Notes under the pieces: generated by a model
The model's input: the letters and a program-made list of their open reading frames with translations, nothing else
The model's database searches: none
Told to the model about the DNA's origin: nothing
DNA from: Neckera pumila
Taxonomy: Eukaryota > Streptophyta > Bryopsida > Hypnales > Neckeraceae
DNA length: 64,000 bases
Assembly (NCBI GenBank): GCA_963969595.1
Contig: OZ018412.1
Location: forward strand, 808,501 to 872,500
Direction of reading: 5' to 3'
Shown here: positions 50,258 to 61,326 of the stretch, in pieces
Layout of the letters: each line of letters begins with the position of its first letter
How positions within the stretch are numbered: position 1 is the first letter of the stretch
Translations under genes and position numbers: made by a program

Positions 50258-51049
50258 TCACAAAAACTGGAGTACCCCCTTTATGTTGGTAAATGGAGGA
50301 AGTGTCTGAATTGCTTCAATTTTTGCAGGATCCACAAGTATTCCTTCCTTGCAAATTACATATCCAAGCAATGTACTTGAACTTACTGCAAACGTGCACT
50401 TTTCTGGGTTTAGGCTAATTCTTGCTTCTTGACACCTTTTCAAGCATTTTCGAAGATGCTCAAGGTGCATGACTTTGCTACCGTATACGGTGAAGTCATC
50501 TAAGAATACTTGCATGATTACATTCAGGAATTCGGCAAACGTTTGCATGAGTGCACGTTGAAAAGTTGCCGGAGCACATTTTAATCCAAATGGCATTACA
50601 CGGTAGGCAACTGGTCTCCACTCCGTAATGAAGCAAGTCTTGAGTTGATCCTGTAAAGCCATGAGGATTTGGTTGTGTCCGTTGAACCCGTCAAGTGTGG
50701 AGTACATTTCATGCCCCGCCACTGCTTCCAACACTTGGTCAGTGAACGGTAGTGGAAATGGATCCATCTTTGTGACCCCATTCAATTTTCGGTAATCGAC
50801 GCATATGCGAAGCTTCCCATTTTTCTTTGGAACTATGAAAATGGGTGATAACCATTCGGTTTCCTTGACTGGGTAAATGAATCCTACTTTCAGCAACTTA
50901 TCAATTTCCTCTTTGACTTTGGCTGCATATTTGGGGTTCATTCTATACATGGCTTGTCTTACTGGATACACATTTGGCGTAAGCTCAATGCAATGTTCAC
51001 ATACATGTGCTGGTATTCCTTTAAGATCTTTGTAACTCCATACAAACAC
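50258..51049 (-). pseudogene. Reverse transcriptase of the retrotransposon
   Basis: The 263-codon open frame contains the standard RT blocks in order: EWLSPIFIVPKKNGKLRICV, YRKLN, DPFPLP, YSTLDGFNGHNQI, MPFGLKCAPATFQR and the catalytic FLDDFTVYG, then LGYVICKEG. The catalytic aspartates are intact. The frame is closed at the downstream end by TGA where a Gly or similar is usual before STSYHRRFIKDF. Upstream it is separated from protease by a nested MITE. Confidence 0.92.
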
Positions 51050-51297
51050 ATCCTTGAACTCTTGTAGAAGTTCAATAAGTTCTTTCTTGAATTTTGATTC
51101 AAGATTCTTGCAGATGCGTACATTGTGGGGTTTCTCTGCCGTGCCTAAGTTAACTTCCTATACTTGGTCTTTATCTCCTATATTCTACTTGACAATGTCT
51201 TTGCCTTGAACTGATATTGACGTTGGAATATCATCAATAGTGAGTGTACCCTCTTTTTGGTCATAGAAATGGGCTGGGTATTTGAGGGATGTATTGC

Positions 51298-51617
51298 ATT
51301 AGATAAGATTCGGGGGTCTTAGAAGGCTCTGAGTTCCTCTGCTGTCTGCTACGTTCCCAGACTGCGGGAATGCAGCAGTAGCAGCTAGTTGACGTGGTCG
51401 AGCGACTGCCACGTCATTTTTTGAAAAATAAAAATAAAAATAAAAATAAAAACAAAAACAAAATTTTTGCTTAAAATGATATTTTGGTAAATTTTTTTTT
51501 TTTTTTTTTTTTTCAAATTTTTTTTTTCTAACACACTCGTACCGGCGTTCACTGAATCTGGGCAGATTAGGGAACAGGCCTAAAACGGCCCTCCAAGACC
51601 CCCAAATATCATCTAAT
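51298..51617. mobile_element. MITE M1, copy 2, nested in pol
   Basis: It carries the same ends and internal order as the copy at 27881 (TTAGATAAGATTCGGGGGTC ... CCCCCAAATATCATCTAAT). It lies between the protease and RT coding parts, so it inserted after or within the retrotransposon lineage. The centre holds a long A tract and a T tract. Confidence 0.9.
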
Positions 51618-51639
51618 GATTACTTGGTCTTGTTCTGAT

Positions 51640-52560
51640 CTCCTCTTGTTTTCTATCTTTGAAGATGGAATTGCCGTGGCCCGTGGATAATAATTTTGGT
51701 TCGGCCACCTGACATTTAGAAGAAAACATCTCTTTGCGCCCTGTAAGTTCAATGTCTGCAATAGATTGGAGAGATGGTACGGCTTGGTATACTATTTGTT
51801 CTTCATTATCCGTTAATCCCCCTATCCAATCATAGCTTTCAATTTGAATTGGTCTTTTTGAAGGTGATAGACATGGTATTCACCTAGTGCTGATTTTTCT
51901 CTCTTTTGTTTTATATACCAACATAATGGTATCCTTTGCCCAATCTTGTCTTGTGTTTGCCTGTTTTAGCCAGGGTCTGCCAAGCAACATGGTATAACTT
52001 CTAGATTTGGACTCCATTCTCATTACCGTAGCTGTGATGTTGTATTGGAAACCTCCCACTTCAATTCCGAGATCTTGTATGATTCCTCAGGGTGTCACCT
52101 TTTGTTGGTCTGCCATTTTAATAGTAAATGGTGCTGGTTCCAGTTTCCGGTATCCCAACTTTTGACAAAGTTCTTCGGTAATAATATTTACTCCTGACCC
52201 TCCATCTAATAGCACATTGTGTATGGTGTAATGTTTGATGCGGGCTGTTATCATTGGCATTTCTATATCAAAGTCTTATGTTTTGAGGTGGCATACCTCT
52301 GTCAATTTATCTGGTGTCAAACTTGTTGATATGAATGCCTCCATTACTTGTTGTTTACAATATGGAGCCAGCTCTAAGAGTTGTCCAACAATGATATTTG
52401 CCTTGGTTTGTTTTAGTACCTCATGTATAAATTTAGCTTGTTTCATCTCCTTATCCCTATAGAGTTTGCTCTAAGTATTGTTAGAGACTATTTTTGGCTT
52501 TTTAGCCTTTTCGAGCTCTTTTCTTTCACTTGTTGGCCTTTCCTTCTGTTCAAAAGGCAC
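51640..52560 (-). pseudogene. Protease region of the retrotransposon
   Basis: On the minus strand the frame reads LLDGGSGVNIITEELCQKLG (about 52210-52155), fitting the retropepsin active-site loop with catalytic Asp, followed by KMADQQKVTP, a TGA near 52089, then GIIQDLGIEVGG and LLGRPWLKQ (about 51960-51990), a typical retroelement protease C-terminal motif. The enzyme would cleave the Gag-Pol polyprotein. It sits between the zinc-knuckle end of gag and the RT. Confidence 0.75.
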
Positions 52561-52687
52561 AAGTTATTCATCCTGAGGTGTTTCTCCTAACTCTTTTTGT
52601 AATCTTTGGACATCTTGGATCACTTGTTGGTGTATCCTTCGATCGTCCTTCCATTCTTTAGATGCTCATTCCTAGAGTTCTCCAAAT

Positions 52688-52980
52688 ATTAGATGATATT
52701 TGGGGGTCTTGGAGGGCCATTTTAGGCCCGTTCCCTGATCTGCCCAGATTCAGTGAACACTGGTATGGCTGTGTTAGAAATTGTTTTTTCAAAAAAAAAA
52801 AAAAAAAAAAAATTTACCAAAATATCATTTTAAGCAAAAAAAAAATTTTTTTTTTCAAAAAATGACGTGGCAGTCGCTGTGCTACGTCAACCAGCTGCTG
52901 TTGTTGTGTTCTCGCAGTTGGGAACGCAGCAGATAGCAGGGGAACTCAAAGCCCTCCAAGACTCCGAAATCTCATCTAAT
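52688..52980. mobile_element. MITE M1, copy 3, nested in gag-pol, inverted
   Basis: ATTAGATGATATTTGGGGGT at 52688 to CCGAAATCTCATCTAAT at 52980 is the family in opposite orientation to the copy at 51298, 1.1 kb away. A poly-A/poly-T core and GACGTGGCAGTCGCTGTGC are recognisable. Confidence 0.9.
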
Positions 52981-53169
52981 GCTCCACTGTTTTTGGCTAT
53001 CTCGAATCAGCCTCGTTGCCACTGCCACTATCTTCGTCATTACTACTTGTAGATCCTTTTTCTTTTTCAATTTGCCGTTTTTGTGCCTTTGTTGTTATGT
53101 AAACATCCGGGCTACCATATTAGAGGCAATTGTGGGTTTTTCAGTCCCCTGTATTCCTTCTACCTCCTC

Positions 53170-54823
53170 TTAGTGTCGTTTCCAGAGGAAACACTCCTTT
53201 ATATGCCCTTTCTTATGGCAATAATAACATTCGTTGGGATGACCTTCTCTTTGTTCCATACCTGAATAGGTACGTTTTGGCTCATCTTTGAATCTTCTAT
53301 TTTCAAATCTGGATCTACATCTATCCTTAGATTGATTTTGCTTGCCTATTATAGTCATTTCTATCCCTATTATATGGGTTACCTCTTCCTCCATATCCTC
53401 CCCGATATGGGTATCTTTCTTGCCTATAGTTTTGTAATTCATAGTAATTGTTTCTAAGAGGCTCTTGTTCTTGGTCTCGATTCCCAAGTTTTCTTACGTT
53501 CTCCGTCCTCCTCATATTATTCCACTAGGGTTGAATTTGATTAACTATTGGTTTTCCCTCCTGGTACCGCCAATTGTACGTACATTCATTTGTGCGGTGT
53601 GCATTTGTATTGCAAATGGTACAATACTTCGTTTGACATTCTGTAGGCAAATGTCCCTCATTGTGGCAAATTTTGCCAATTACTCCATTACGAAATTTTT
53701 GTTGGCCTGCTGAAAGCTGGGCTATTTCTAGCTGTAATTCTTTTAAGATGTCCTTTTCTTTAGACTTCTTGTTCTTGTTTTTCTTTCTTTTCCTCTTTTC
53801 CTCATTTTCGGAGTCAGTACTCAACTCATCCAAATCTGTCTCAGAATCTTTGTACACTTTTCTCTAGAACCCTAATTCCAATTTCCTTGCTAATGCCAAC
53901 GTGTCTTCTAAAGTATCCGTGGGTAGCATAACGATGTACTTCTTGTATTCCTTCCGTAAACCATTGAGGAACCAAGTTTTCTTGAACTGGTCGGGTGGTG
54001 GTGGGTTAAGCTTACTTGAGGATAACATTACACTTTTATAGAATTCCTCTACATCTTCATACTTCTTTTGCTTAAAATATGACAGACTGTCAATTACTTC
54101 CCCGTCTGTTTTCTTTTCACGGAATTGGTGAATGAATGTGGTCTTTAATTCCTCCCATGTCTTGAAGTGACCTGCCAGGAACTGGGCATACCCTTCCAAG
54201 GCTTTCTTTTTCAGACATACTGGAAAAAAATCCAATTGTGCATCCTCGTCTTGATTTGCATAACAAATGTGGTTGAAGTTTTTAATAAAGATATCTGGAT
54301 TCCCTTTACCTTTGAATTTGGATAATTGTATTTTAATCCTTCTAGCCATTGCCATCCCTAATAATCCTTTTGGTTGAAAGTCTACTTCTTGTGTGATTAG
54401 GGTTGTTTTCACTTGCTCTAGTTTTTCTAATTTCCTTATGTGTATGGGTGCAAATGGTCTTAATATTGGATCTGGTAGTCCATAATCTTGGTTTATGGAT
54501 AGTGGATTTCCCAGAATTTCTTTTGTTTCACTAGTCAATGCTTTTAACTCCTCCGGTCTAGTAACTTCTATTCCTTGTTTTGTATCTATGTCTTTATCGG
54601 AGTCACTTTCATCTTCTGAGTCCTCATAATCACTTCCCCTGTACGTTGCAGAAAATCTCTTCCATTTATTGGTCTTGGCTCTTTCTTGTTTTCTTTTTTC
54701 TTTTTGTTTTCTTATTTTATTCTCCAATTCTTGTTCTTCCTTAAGTTTTTGAAGTCGAAAAATATGCTCCTTTTCCACTTCTTTTTCTCTTCTAGTACTT
54801 GGTGTATTTGGTTCTTTGCTCAT
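53170..54823 (-). pseudogene. gag region of the retrotransposon
   Basis: The frame opens with ATG at 54823, about 110 bases inside the PBS, and gives 319 codons: a Lys/Glu-rich coiled coil (54780-54680), an acidic patch and a retrotransposon-gag domain (about 54360-53900, e.g. FFPVCLKKKALEGYAQF). After a TAG at 53864 the same frame continues through a Lys-rich stretch to a CX2CX4HX4C zinc knuckle (CTICNTNAHRTNEC, about 53620). After a TAG at 53525 and a frameshift near 53490 it reaches another knuckle-like CYYCHKKGHIKEC (about 53200), one residue short. Gag packages the RNA. The breaks leave no full-length polyprotein. Confidence 0.85.
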
Positions 54824-54930
54824 TGTTGGAATACATCCCGTCCAATCTTTAGTTTGTTCTTGTTAGCTTTATATTAAATAGTCGTATTGTTTGATTATGA
54901 TTTCGCTGAATTGATTGACCGTTGTCGAGG

Positions 54931-54948
54931 TCCCCAGCATGGTCGCCA
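54931..54948 (-). other. Primer-binding site
   Basis: On the minus strand TGGCGACCATGCTGGGGA begins two bases after the LTR end. The TGG start and position are those of a tRNA primer-binding site; I cannot name the tRNA with confidence. Confidence 0.8.
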
Positions 54949-54950
54949 AA

Positions 54951-55670
54951 TGGAAACACAATTTTCCCTTCTTTTTGAATTATCTTTAAAGTGAAATTAC
55001 ATTTTTTCTAATGTTTCTTGTATTCTATCTTATCCTATGTATCTTAAACTCTTATTTGACTTGGAGTTGAACTTTGCTTCTATTGTCTTCTTAACTATTT
55101 GATTTATCTTGGATAATTGTCTTTTGTTGTACTTTTAATTCTTTGATTTTTCTTGAGTCTTGAATTGGTCTTGGAGAATTGGTCTTTAGAATTGTCTTTT
55201 ATTGTCTTCTTAATTCTCCAAATTGTCTTGAAGATTTAGTCTTGAGTAATTTGAGCTTTTATTGATGTTCGTAAAATAATGAATACAATAAAGGTCAATT
55301 CCTCCTTTTATAGTTTCCCACGGTCATATGGAATTTTCTAGTTTCCCTAACCGTTTTGTTCCACAGCCATAAGTCATTTAGGAAATCCTAACTTCTTTAT
55401 AACTAACTAATTAATTCTTTACTACTTCCTAATAACTTCTACTAATTACTATGTACTAACTTTATTACAATGTCTTTTAAGTTTCTTATTAGTATAAAAT
55501 TGCCTATTTCAAAAACTAATAATTCTTTATTGGAAACTTCTTTTCCTTTATTTCTTGAATATTCTTGTAAACTGAAGTATATGCTTGGTATCCACATGTA
55601 ATTTTCTAGTCTCTTAATGAATAATTAGGATAAATTAATTTCCAAAAATTTTCAAAATACTGGGTTAACA
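54951..55670 (-). repeat. LTR (5' LTR in element orientation)
   Basis: 720 bp, direct copy of 35078-35798, with TG...CA ends. It should contain the promoter of the element; no TATA box was assigned. Confidence 0.95.
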
Positions 55671-55686
55671 ATACCCTCCATTGAAA

Positions 55687-55865
55687 CAATATTGTTTCAT
55701 AGGGCCCATAGTGCAGTAGAGAAACTTTACTGCTACAATACTGAGACAATACTGCAACAGTATAGTTTCAATGGGTCCATTGAAACTATATTCTTGCAGT
55801 ACTATTGTCAGTACTGTAATAGTAAAGTTTCTTTACTGGACTGCGGGCCCTATGAAACAATATTG
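55687..55865. mobile_element. 179-bp foldback, 21-bp perfect TIRs
   Basis: CAATATTGTTTCATAGGGCC plus C (55687-55707) is the exact reverse complement of 55845-55865, and the arms continue to pair with mismatches almost to the middle (TTTCAATGGG/TCCATTGAAA near 55777), making an 89-bp-arm palindrome. It lies 16 bp outside the retrotransposon. Confidence 0.9.
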
Positions 55866-56029
55866 CAACAACATTGACACAGTGGGGGGGGTTGTTCCCG
55901 ATGTATTAACAGAAGGATGAACAGAGTCAGTAACTTTGGATGATCTCCACTTCATGCACCCGACGTCACATTTGCCCTTTACTATTCTTGTGTCGGCCCC
56001 TACTGGCCTTCGCTCTAGCGAAATCAATT

Positions 56030-56730
56030 CTCGTCTTTGATTCTCGCCTTTGATTCTGCTTCCAACTTCTACACACACACATCTATTTTCTCTTCACCAA
56101 GCGTCAATTCATATTTCTCTTTAACAAAAGAGATTTGTCTCGTCGTTTTTTGCCTTTTTGGCTCAGGAAGCGGAAGTTTTGTATTTTGGGGTGCAAGAAT
56201 CGACGTGTTTGTGTTTTTCTGGTTCTCTATTTTTAATCAGCTCTCTTGCGATTGCTAAGAGGGATGATGTGGTAGATCCACAAAGTTGAGTCGCATTTTG
56301 TGGACGATCGGGTGGTTGGAGGAGACGTTGCCTTTGCTCTAGCGAGGTCAATTCTTGCCTTTGATTCCGCCTTTGCTTCGCATTTTCAATTCCCGACTTT
56401 GATTCTGCTTCCAACTTCTACATACGCACATCAATTTTCTCTTCACCAGGCATTGACTCAGGTTTCTCTTTAATGAAATAGAATTGTCTTGTCATTTTTG
56501 GCTCAGGGAAGCGGAAGTTCTGTATTTTGGGGTCGTATTCCATGTGTTGCCTATGTCTGGATAGATATAACAAGTGCGAGTGTGAGATACTTTGGTGTGC
56601 TTGTGTTTTTCTGGTTCTTTGTTTTTGATCATCTCCATTGCAATTGCTGAGAGGGATGATTTGATAGACCTACAAAATTGAGTCACATTTTGTGGACAAT
56701 TGGGTGGTTGGAGGAGACGCTGCACTTGTG
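56030..56730. repeat. ~365-bp tandem duplication
   Basis: The order CTTTGATTCTGCTTCCAACT, CATCTATTTTCTCTTCACCA, GGCTCAGGAAGCGGAAGTTT, TGTATTTTGGGGT and GTGGTTGGAGGAGACG in the first unit (56047-56330) recurs in the second (56408-56728). The second unit has a 50-bp insertion. Minus-strand ORFs in both units are similar because of the duplication; coding is unproven. Confidence 0.85.
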
Positions 56731-57001
56731 GTTCTATTTCTTGATACTTATTTTAGGCGGTCGAAATTAGGATTTGAGACGGTTTGATGATTGGTTCATG
56801 GAAATGACAGACAAGTGGCTGTTGGAAGTTGGAGTTGAACTAGCTCGGGCTATTCATTTGTGTTTTTTTGGGTTTCACGCGGGTTTGGTAGGGTTTGGAT
56901 AGAAGAGGTTGAATTTGAACGATAATGTGCAATTTGATTGATTGGCTTGGTGTTGTATGTTCAGGGTAGGGCTTAGTGTTGTGTGTTCTAAGTTTATACT
57001 C

Positions 57002-57756
57002 ATGGCTTCATCTGATGTGGACTTTGATTCTTTTGAGTACTTATCCTGTTTTTGAAATGAAGACAAAGACTCACTTCTGTCGAGTTATGGGGATGTGACC
57101 TTAGAGCACTTTATGGGATCTAAGGCCTTTCGGAGGTCTTGTCTCAATCATAATTGGGATTTTGTTGATGGGTACTCGAATTGCAATGAATATATGCTCT
57201 TTATAGGAGTGAGTGTGAAGGACATGGAAATGGTAGACAGTATTCGTAAGTCACTACCAAAATGTGTTGCCTCTATGATGCCAAAGAAGAGGTTCTTGTA
57301 GCCAAGCTTATGCTTGGTATTGGTCATGGGAATGCTTTGTTTGGATTTTGTCCCGCTATTGACGCTTGGCCAAGCCTCACATGTGAATTGGGGTTTTCCA
57401 AGTCACTTGCCCAATCGAGGAGTGATCCACATTTTTGGCTTACACGGAGTCACTTACAAACCAATATTGTGCTTGTCATTCACATTGACAAGGTCCAAAG
57501 GCAGATTGAAGTTGAGCGGTGGGAGGTAATCAATCCCTAACATCTACACCGCACAATTGTTCAATATTATCCTACTGTGGGATGTGTCCAAAGAATTGAA
57601 TTGAGAGAAGGATGTGTCTACGCGGGGCCATCTTTGGAACTCTTATTAGAATTTTTTATTGACATAGTGCCATTAGATCTTGCAGTTGGTGCACTTGATT
57701 TCACTGCTCATGAATTACAAGCTTGGAATGATACACTTTGGCAGAATTGTCCTTGA
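57002..57756 (+). pseudogene. Small broken gene of unknown family
   Basis: From an ATG at 57002 (MASSDVDFDSFEYLSCF) a continuous amino-acid pattern runs about 250 codons to a TGA at 57754-57756, closely followed by AATAAA. It is interrupted by TGA near 57053, a one-base shift near 57275 and TAA at 57538. It includes NHNWDFVDGYSNCNEYMLFIG, LMLGIGHGNALFGFCPAID and GPSLELLLEFFIDIVPLDL. I do not recognise the family. The last segment is faintly reminiscent of methyltransferase-like layouts, but no diagnostic motif is present. Confidence 0.5.
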
Positions 57757-58660
57757 CTTTTAGCAAATAAAATTTGGTAAGTTACACTTCTTGTGCCTAA
57801 CTTTTTTGTCCTATTATTGTTGCTTATTTGGTACACAATATGTTTTTTCCTCAACTTTGACTTGTTTTGTCTTGTATAAGCCTCTTTTCATAATCTAAAA
57901 TTTTTTTTTTGGATGAGTGGTTTTTAAAAGAAAGGACAAAGAGAAACATTGGAGCGCGTGGAGAAGGCAGTTCGGATGGTTTGGGATAGTGTTTGAGCTA
58001 TCTTTGTTTTGAGGTATAGCTTAGATCCTTTTGTTGTGGTAGTATGAAGTTTCATGTATGTGAACTTTTCTTGAGGAACTTTGCTTGCAGATAGTATTAC
58101 AAATGAATGGCATTGAGCATGGGAGTTAATTGTTCATATTGTTCTTGTATGAGTTTAATTGCAATATGTACCCTAAACATTTTTCATTTGTTCTAGTACC
58201 CTGTTGGAAGCAGGTCTAGATTGAAAACATAAATACTATGTTGGACGACAACAATAAATTGTGTCTCATGAGTGCCTAGGGAAATGGTCCAAATGTGAAT
58301 GCAGAGGACTATAAATTTTGAATGATATTTGTTTTGGTCTTGATTAATTTTTTGTGTTGAGTACGGTTGAATGTAAACTTTTAAGAGCGGAGACTGTTGG
58401 CTAGATAGTCGCTTCAAAGTTTTTGGGTTTGAACCTCTTTCCACTATGGTAGAAGCACTAGTAGTCAGTCATTTAAACAATTTTGGAGTAAATTGTACGC
58501 AGTATGACATGGTGGAAATTTTTCCTATGTTGGGGATTGAAAAATTTTCAGAATTTTATTTCCAAAATTGAAATTATTGTGTATTTTGGGAGCCAAAAAG
58601 TGCACTTCATGAGTAGCCAATGTCTAGAGTCTTCCAATTCCAATCATTCAAGAATGCTCA
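57757..58660. other. AT-rich intergenic DNA, no gene seen
   Basis: No coding exon, RNA gene or element is recognised between the small pseudogene and the G-rich minisatellite. Confidence 0.6.
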
Positions 58661-58674
58661 CTACTTCGGGATAG

Positions 58675-59080
58675 GGTTGTCCGGACATCTGGATGTCCGA
58701 ACGTACGTCCAGAGTCCAGGGACGCTGGCCTCTGGACATCCCTGGGCATTTGGACAGACCCCGATCCCCCGTCTAGTGGACGGTCAGACGGGGGGTTGGG
58801 AGGTTGGACGCGTCTTTGGACAGACAGCCGGAGGTCGGACGCGCCTTTGGAACTGCGGTTTAGGGTCGGACGGGCCATCAGACTAGCAATCTGAGGTTGG
58901 ACAGGCCTTTGAACGGGTCATCTGAGGTCGGACAGCCTTTCGCAATGGAGGTCAGACGGCCCTTTGAATAGGAGGTCGGACAGGCTGTCTAAGGTCGGAC
59001 AAGAAAGCGGACGCTCCATCGGAGGTTGGATGGGCTGAAGGAAAGTTGGACGAGAGGGAGGGTCGGACTGGCTGATTGGC
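58675..59080 (+). repeat. G-rich GGTCGGACGG-type minisatellite A
   Basis: Short, irregular units built on GGTCGGACRGG and GGAGGTTGGACG recur about every 20-30 bp, all with the G-rich strand on plus. The same motif family recurs at 63090-63425. Open frames here are translations of the repeat. Confidence 0.8.
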
Positions 59081-59094
59081 ACTGGCACTGGCAA

Positions 59095-60970
59095 TTTTTT
59101 TCTTAAAGGGATATTTTTTCAAATTGAATACCCTCTAAGGTAATGAATTTACACAAATTGAATACCTTCCAGAGCATTAAAAAAAAGTGGGTAGAATAGG
59201 AAATTCAATACCCTGTTGGATATTGAATTTTAAAAAAAATGGGTAGAATAGGAAATTGAATACCCTCTAGGGTAATCAATTTAAAAAAAAATGGATAGAA
59301 TAGAAAATTGAATATTCTAAAGGGTATTTAATTTGAAAAGAGAATGGATAGAATAGATATAGATAATACCCTCTAAGGCATTCATTTTTTTTCTTAAATG
59401 GATACTTTTTCAATTTGAAGACCTTGAAGGATATTTGATTTTTTTAAAAAAAGGTAGAACACATATTGAATACCCTCTAGGATATTGAATGTTTCTTTAA
59501 AAATGAGTAGAATAGGAAATTGAATACCCTCTAGGATATTCAATTTCAAAAAAAAGGATAGAATACTAGAATAGGATATTAAATACCCTCTAGGGTATTG
59601 AATTTTAAAAAGAAATGGGTAAAATAGGAATTTGAATACCCTCTAGGGTATTTAGATTTTTTTTAAAATGGATAGAATAGGAATTTGAATACCCTTTAGG
59701 ATATTGGATTTAAAAAAAAAGGGTAGAATAGGAAACTGAATACCCTCTAGGATATTCAATTTTTAAAAGAAATGGGTAAAATAGGAATTTGAATACCCTC
59801 TAGGGTATTTAGATTTTTTTTTAAAAGGATAGAATAGGAAATTGAATACCCTTTAGGATATTGGATTTAAAAAAAAATGGGTAGAATAGGAAATTGAATA
59901 CCCTGGAGGGTATTTCGAGGGATATTCAATTTCAAAAAAAAAAGGGTAGAATACAAAATTGAATACCCTGGAGGGTATTCCAAGGGATACTCAATTTTAA
60001 AAAAAAAGGGTAGAATAGGAAATTGAATACCCTCTAGGGTATTCAATTTCACCAAAAAGTAGATAGAATAGAAAATTGAAGACCCTCTAGGGTCTTCAAT
60101 TTTAGAAAAAAATGGGTAGAATGGAAAATTGAATACCCTCTAGGATATTGAATTTTAAAAAGAAATGGGTAGAATAGGAAACTGAATACCCTCTAGGGTA
60201 TTGAATTTTTTTTTAAAATGGATAGAATAGGAAATTGAATATCCTCTAGGGTATTGAATTAAAAATAAAAAATGGGTAGAATAGGAAATTGAATACCCTA
60301 GAGGGTATTCTATTTTAAAAAAGAATGGGTAGAATAAGAAATTGAATACCTTGTAGGATATTGAATTTCAGAAAAAAAAAATGGGTAGAATGGAAAATTA
60401 AATATCCTCTAGGATATTCAGTTTCAGAAACAAATGGGTAGAGTAGGAAATTGAATACCCTCTAAGGTATATAGTTTGAACAAAAAATGGGTTGAATAGG
60501 AAATTGAAGACCCTCTAGGGTGTTCAATTTCAAAAAAAATTGGGTAGAATAGAAAATTGAATACCCTCTAGGATTTTGAATTTTTTTTAAAAATGGGTAG
60601 AATAGGAAATTCAATACTTTCTAGGGTTTTGAATTTTAAGTAAAAATAGGTAGAATAGGAAATTGAATGGCCTCTAGGGTATTCAATTTTTAAAAAAATG
60701 GATAGAATAGGAAATTGAATATCCTCTAGGATATTGATTTAAAAAATAAAATGGGTTGAATAGGAAATTGAGTATCCTCTAGGGTTTTGAATTTTAAGTA
60801 AAAATAGGTAGAATAGGAAATTGAATGCCCTCTAGGGTATTCAATTTTTAAAAAAATGGATAGAATAGGAAATTGAATATCCTCTAGGATATTGATTTAA
60901 AAAATAAAATGGGTTGAATAGGAAATTGAGTATCCTCTAGGGTATTCAATTTCAGAAAAAAATAGGTAGA
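59095..60970. repeat. 1.9-kb minisatellite of hairpin-forming units
   Basis: About 30-35 units of roughly 50-60 bp consist of GGGTAGAATAGGAAATTGAA, TACCCTCTAGGGTATT and an A/T run of variable length. The core ATTGAATACCCT-CT-AGGGTATTCAAT (perfect at 60022-60047) is an inverted repeat with 12-bp arms. Within the array a larger block around 60620-60760 is repeated almost exactly at 60785-60925. Confidence 0.93.
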
Positions 60971-61326
60971 TGTTACTGAAAACCTTCATGAAATGTATTC
61001 CATTTGCATTTTCTTCTTACATGCAGGCAGACATGACAAATCATACACCTTCTCTCACAACCTTGTCAATCCAACATCCATGAACAAGAATTTATGCACT
61101 TTTTGTTAAAGCGGTATATGTGTTTTTTATGGAAAAATAGTGGAGAGGATATACAATTTTAAAACACTATAGAATCCAAAATGTACATCCATTTGCATAT
61201 AAATTGGTATGAATTGGAAATGGAAAATAATACTATTTAGTCCACATGGTCCGCATACGTAAATCCTCACTTCTACGTTGATTAGATACTTCTACAATTC
61301 TATAGTCTATATAGTATGCTCAAGTA

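Larger units (their letters stand above)
35078..55670 (-). mobile_element. Ty3/gypsy-type LTR retrotransposon with nested insertions
   Basis: It is bounded by direct repeats 35078-35798 and 54951-55670 that begin TG and end CA. The flanking 5-mers are GTACC (35073-35077) and ATACC (55671-55675), a target duplication with one mismatch. A PBS lies inside the right LTR and a PPT inside the left one, so the element reads on the minus strand. Gene order from right to left is gag, protease, reverse transcriptase, RNase H, integrase and a downstream ORF region; integrase after RNase H is the Ty3/gypsy order. Two 3.9-kb elements and two MITEs are nested inside. Subtracting the four leaves a retrotransposon of about 12.2 kb. 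The coding frames contain several stops and frameshifts, so this copy is not autonomous. Its lineage looks closest to the non-chromodomain Tat/Athila group by RT sequence feel, which is a weak call. Confidence 0.93.

Noticed and set aside
58620..58886. 88-codon ORF in G-rich DNA, and similar ones at 63149-63539
   Set aside because: These are translations of minisatellite repeats, open in more than one frame.
59095..60970. CRISPR array
   Set aside because: Units are contiguous and variable with no unique spacers, and this is a eukaryotic nuclear context.
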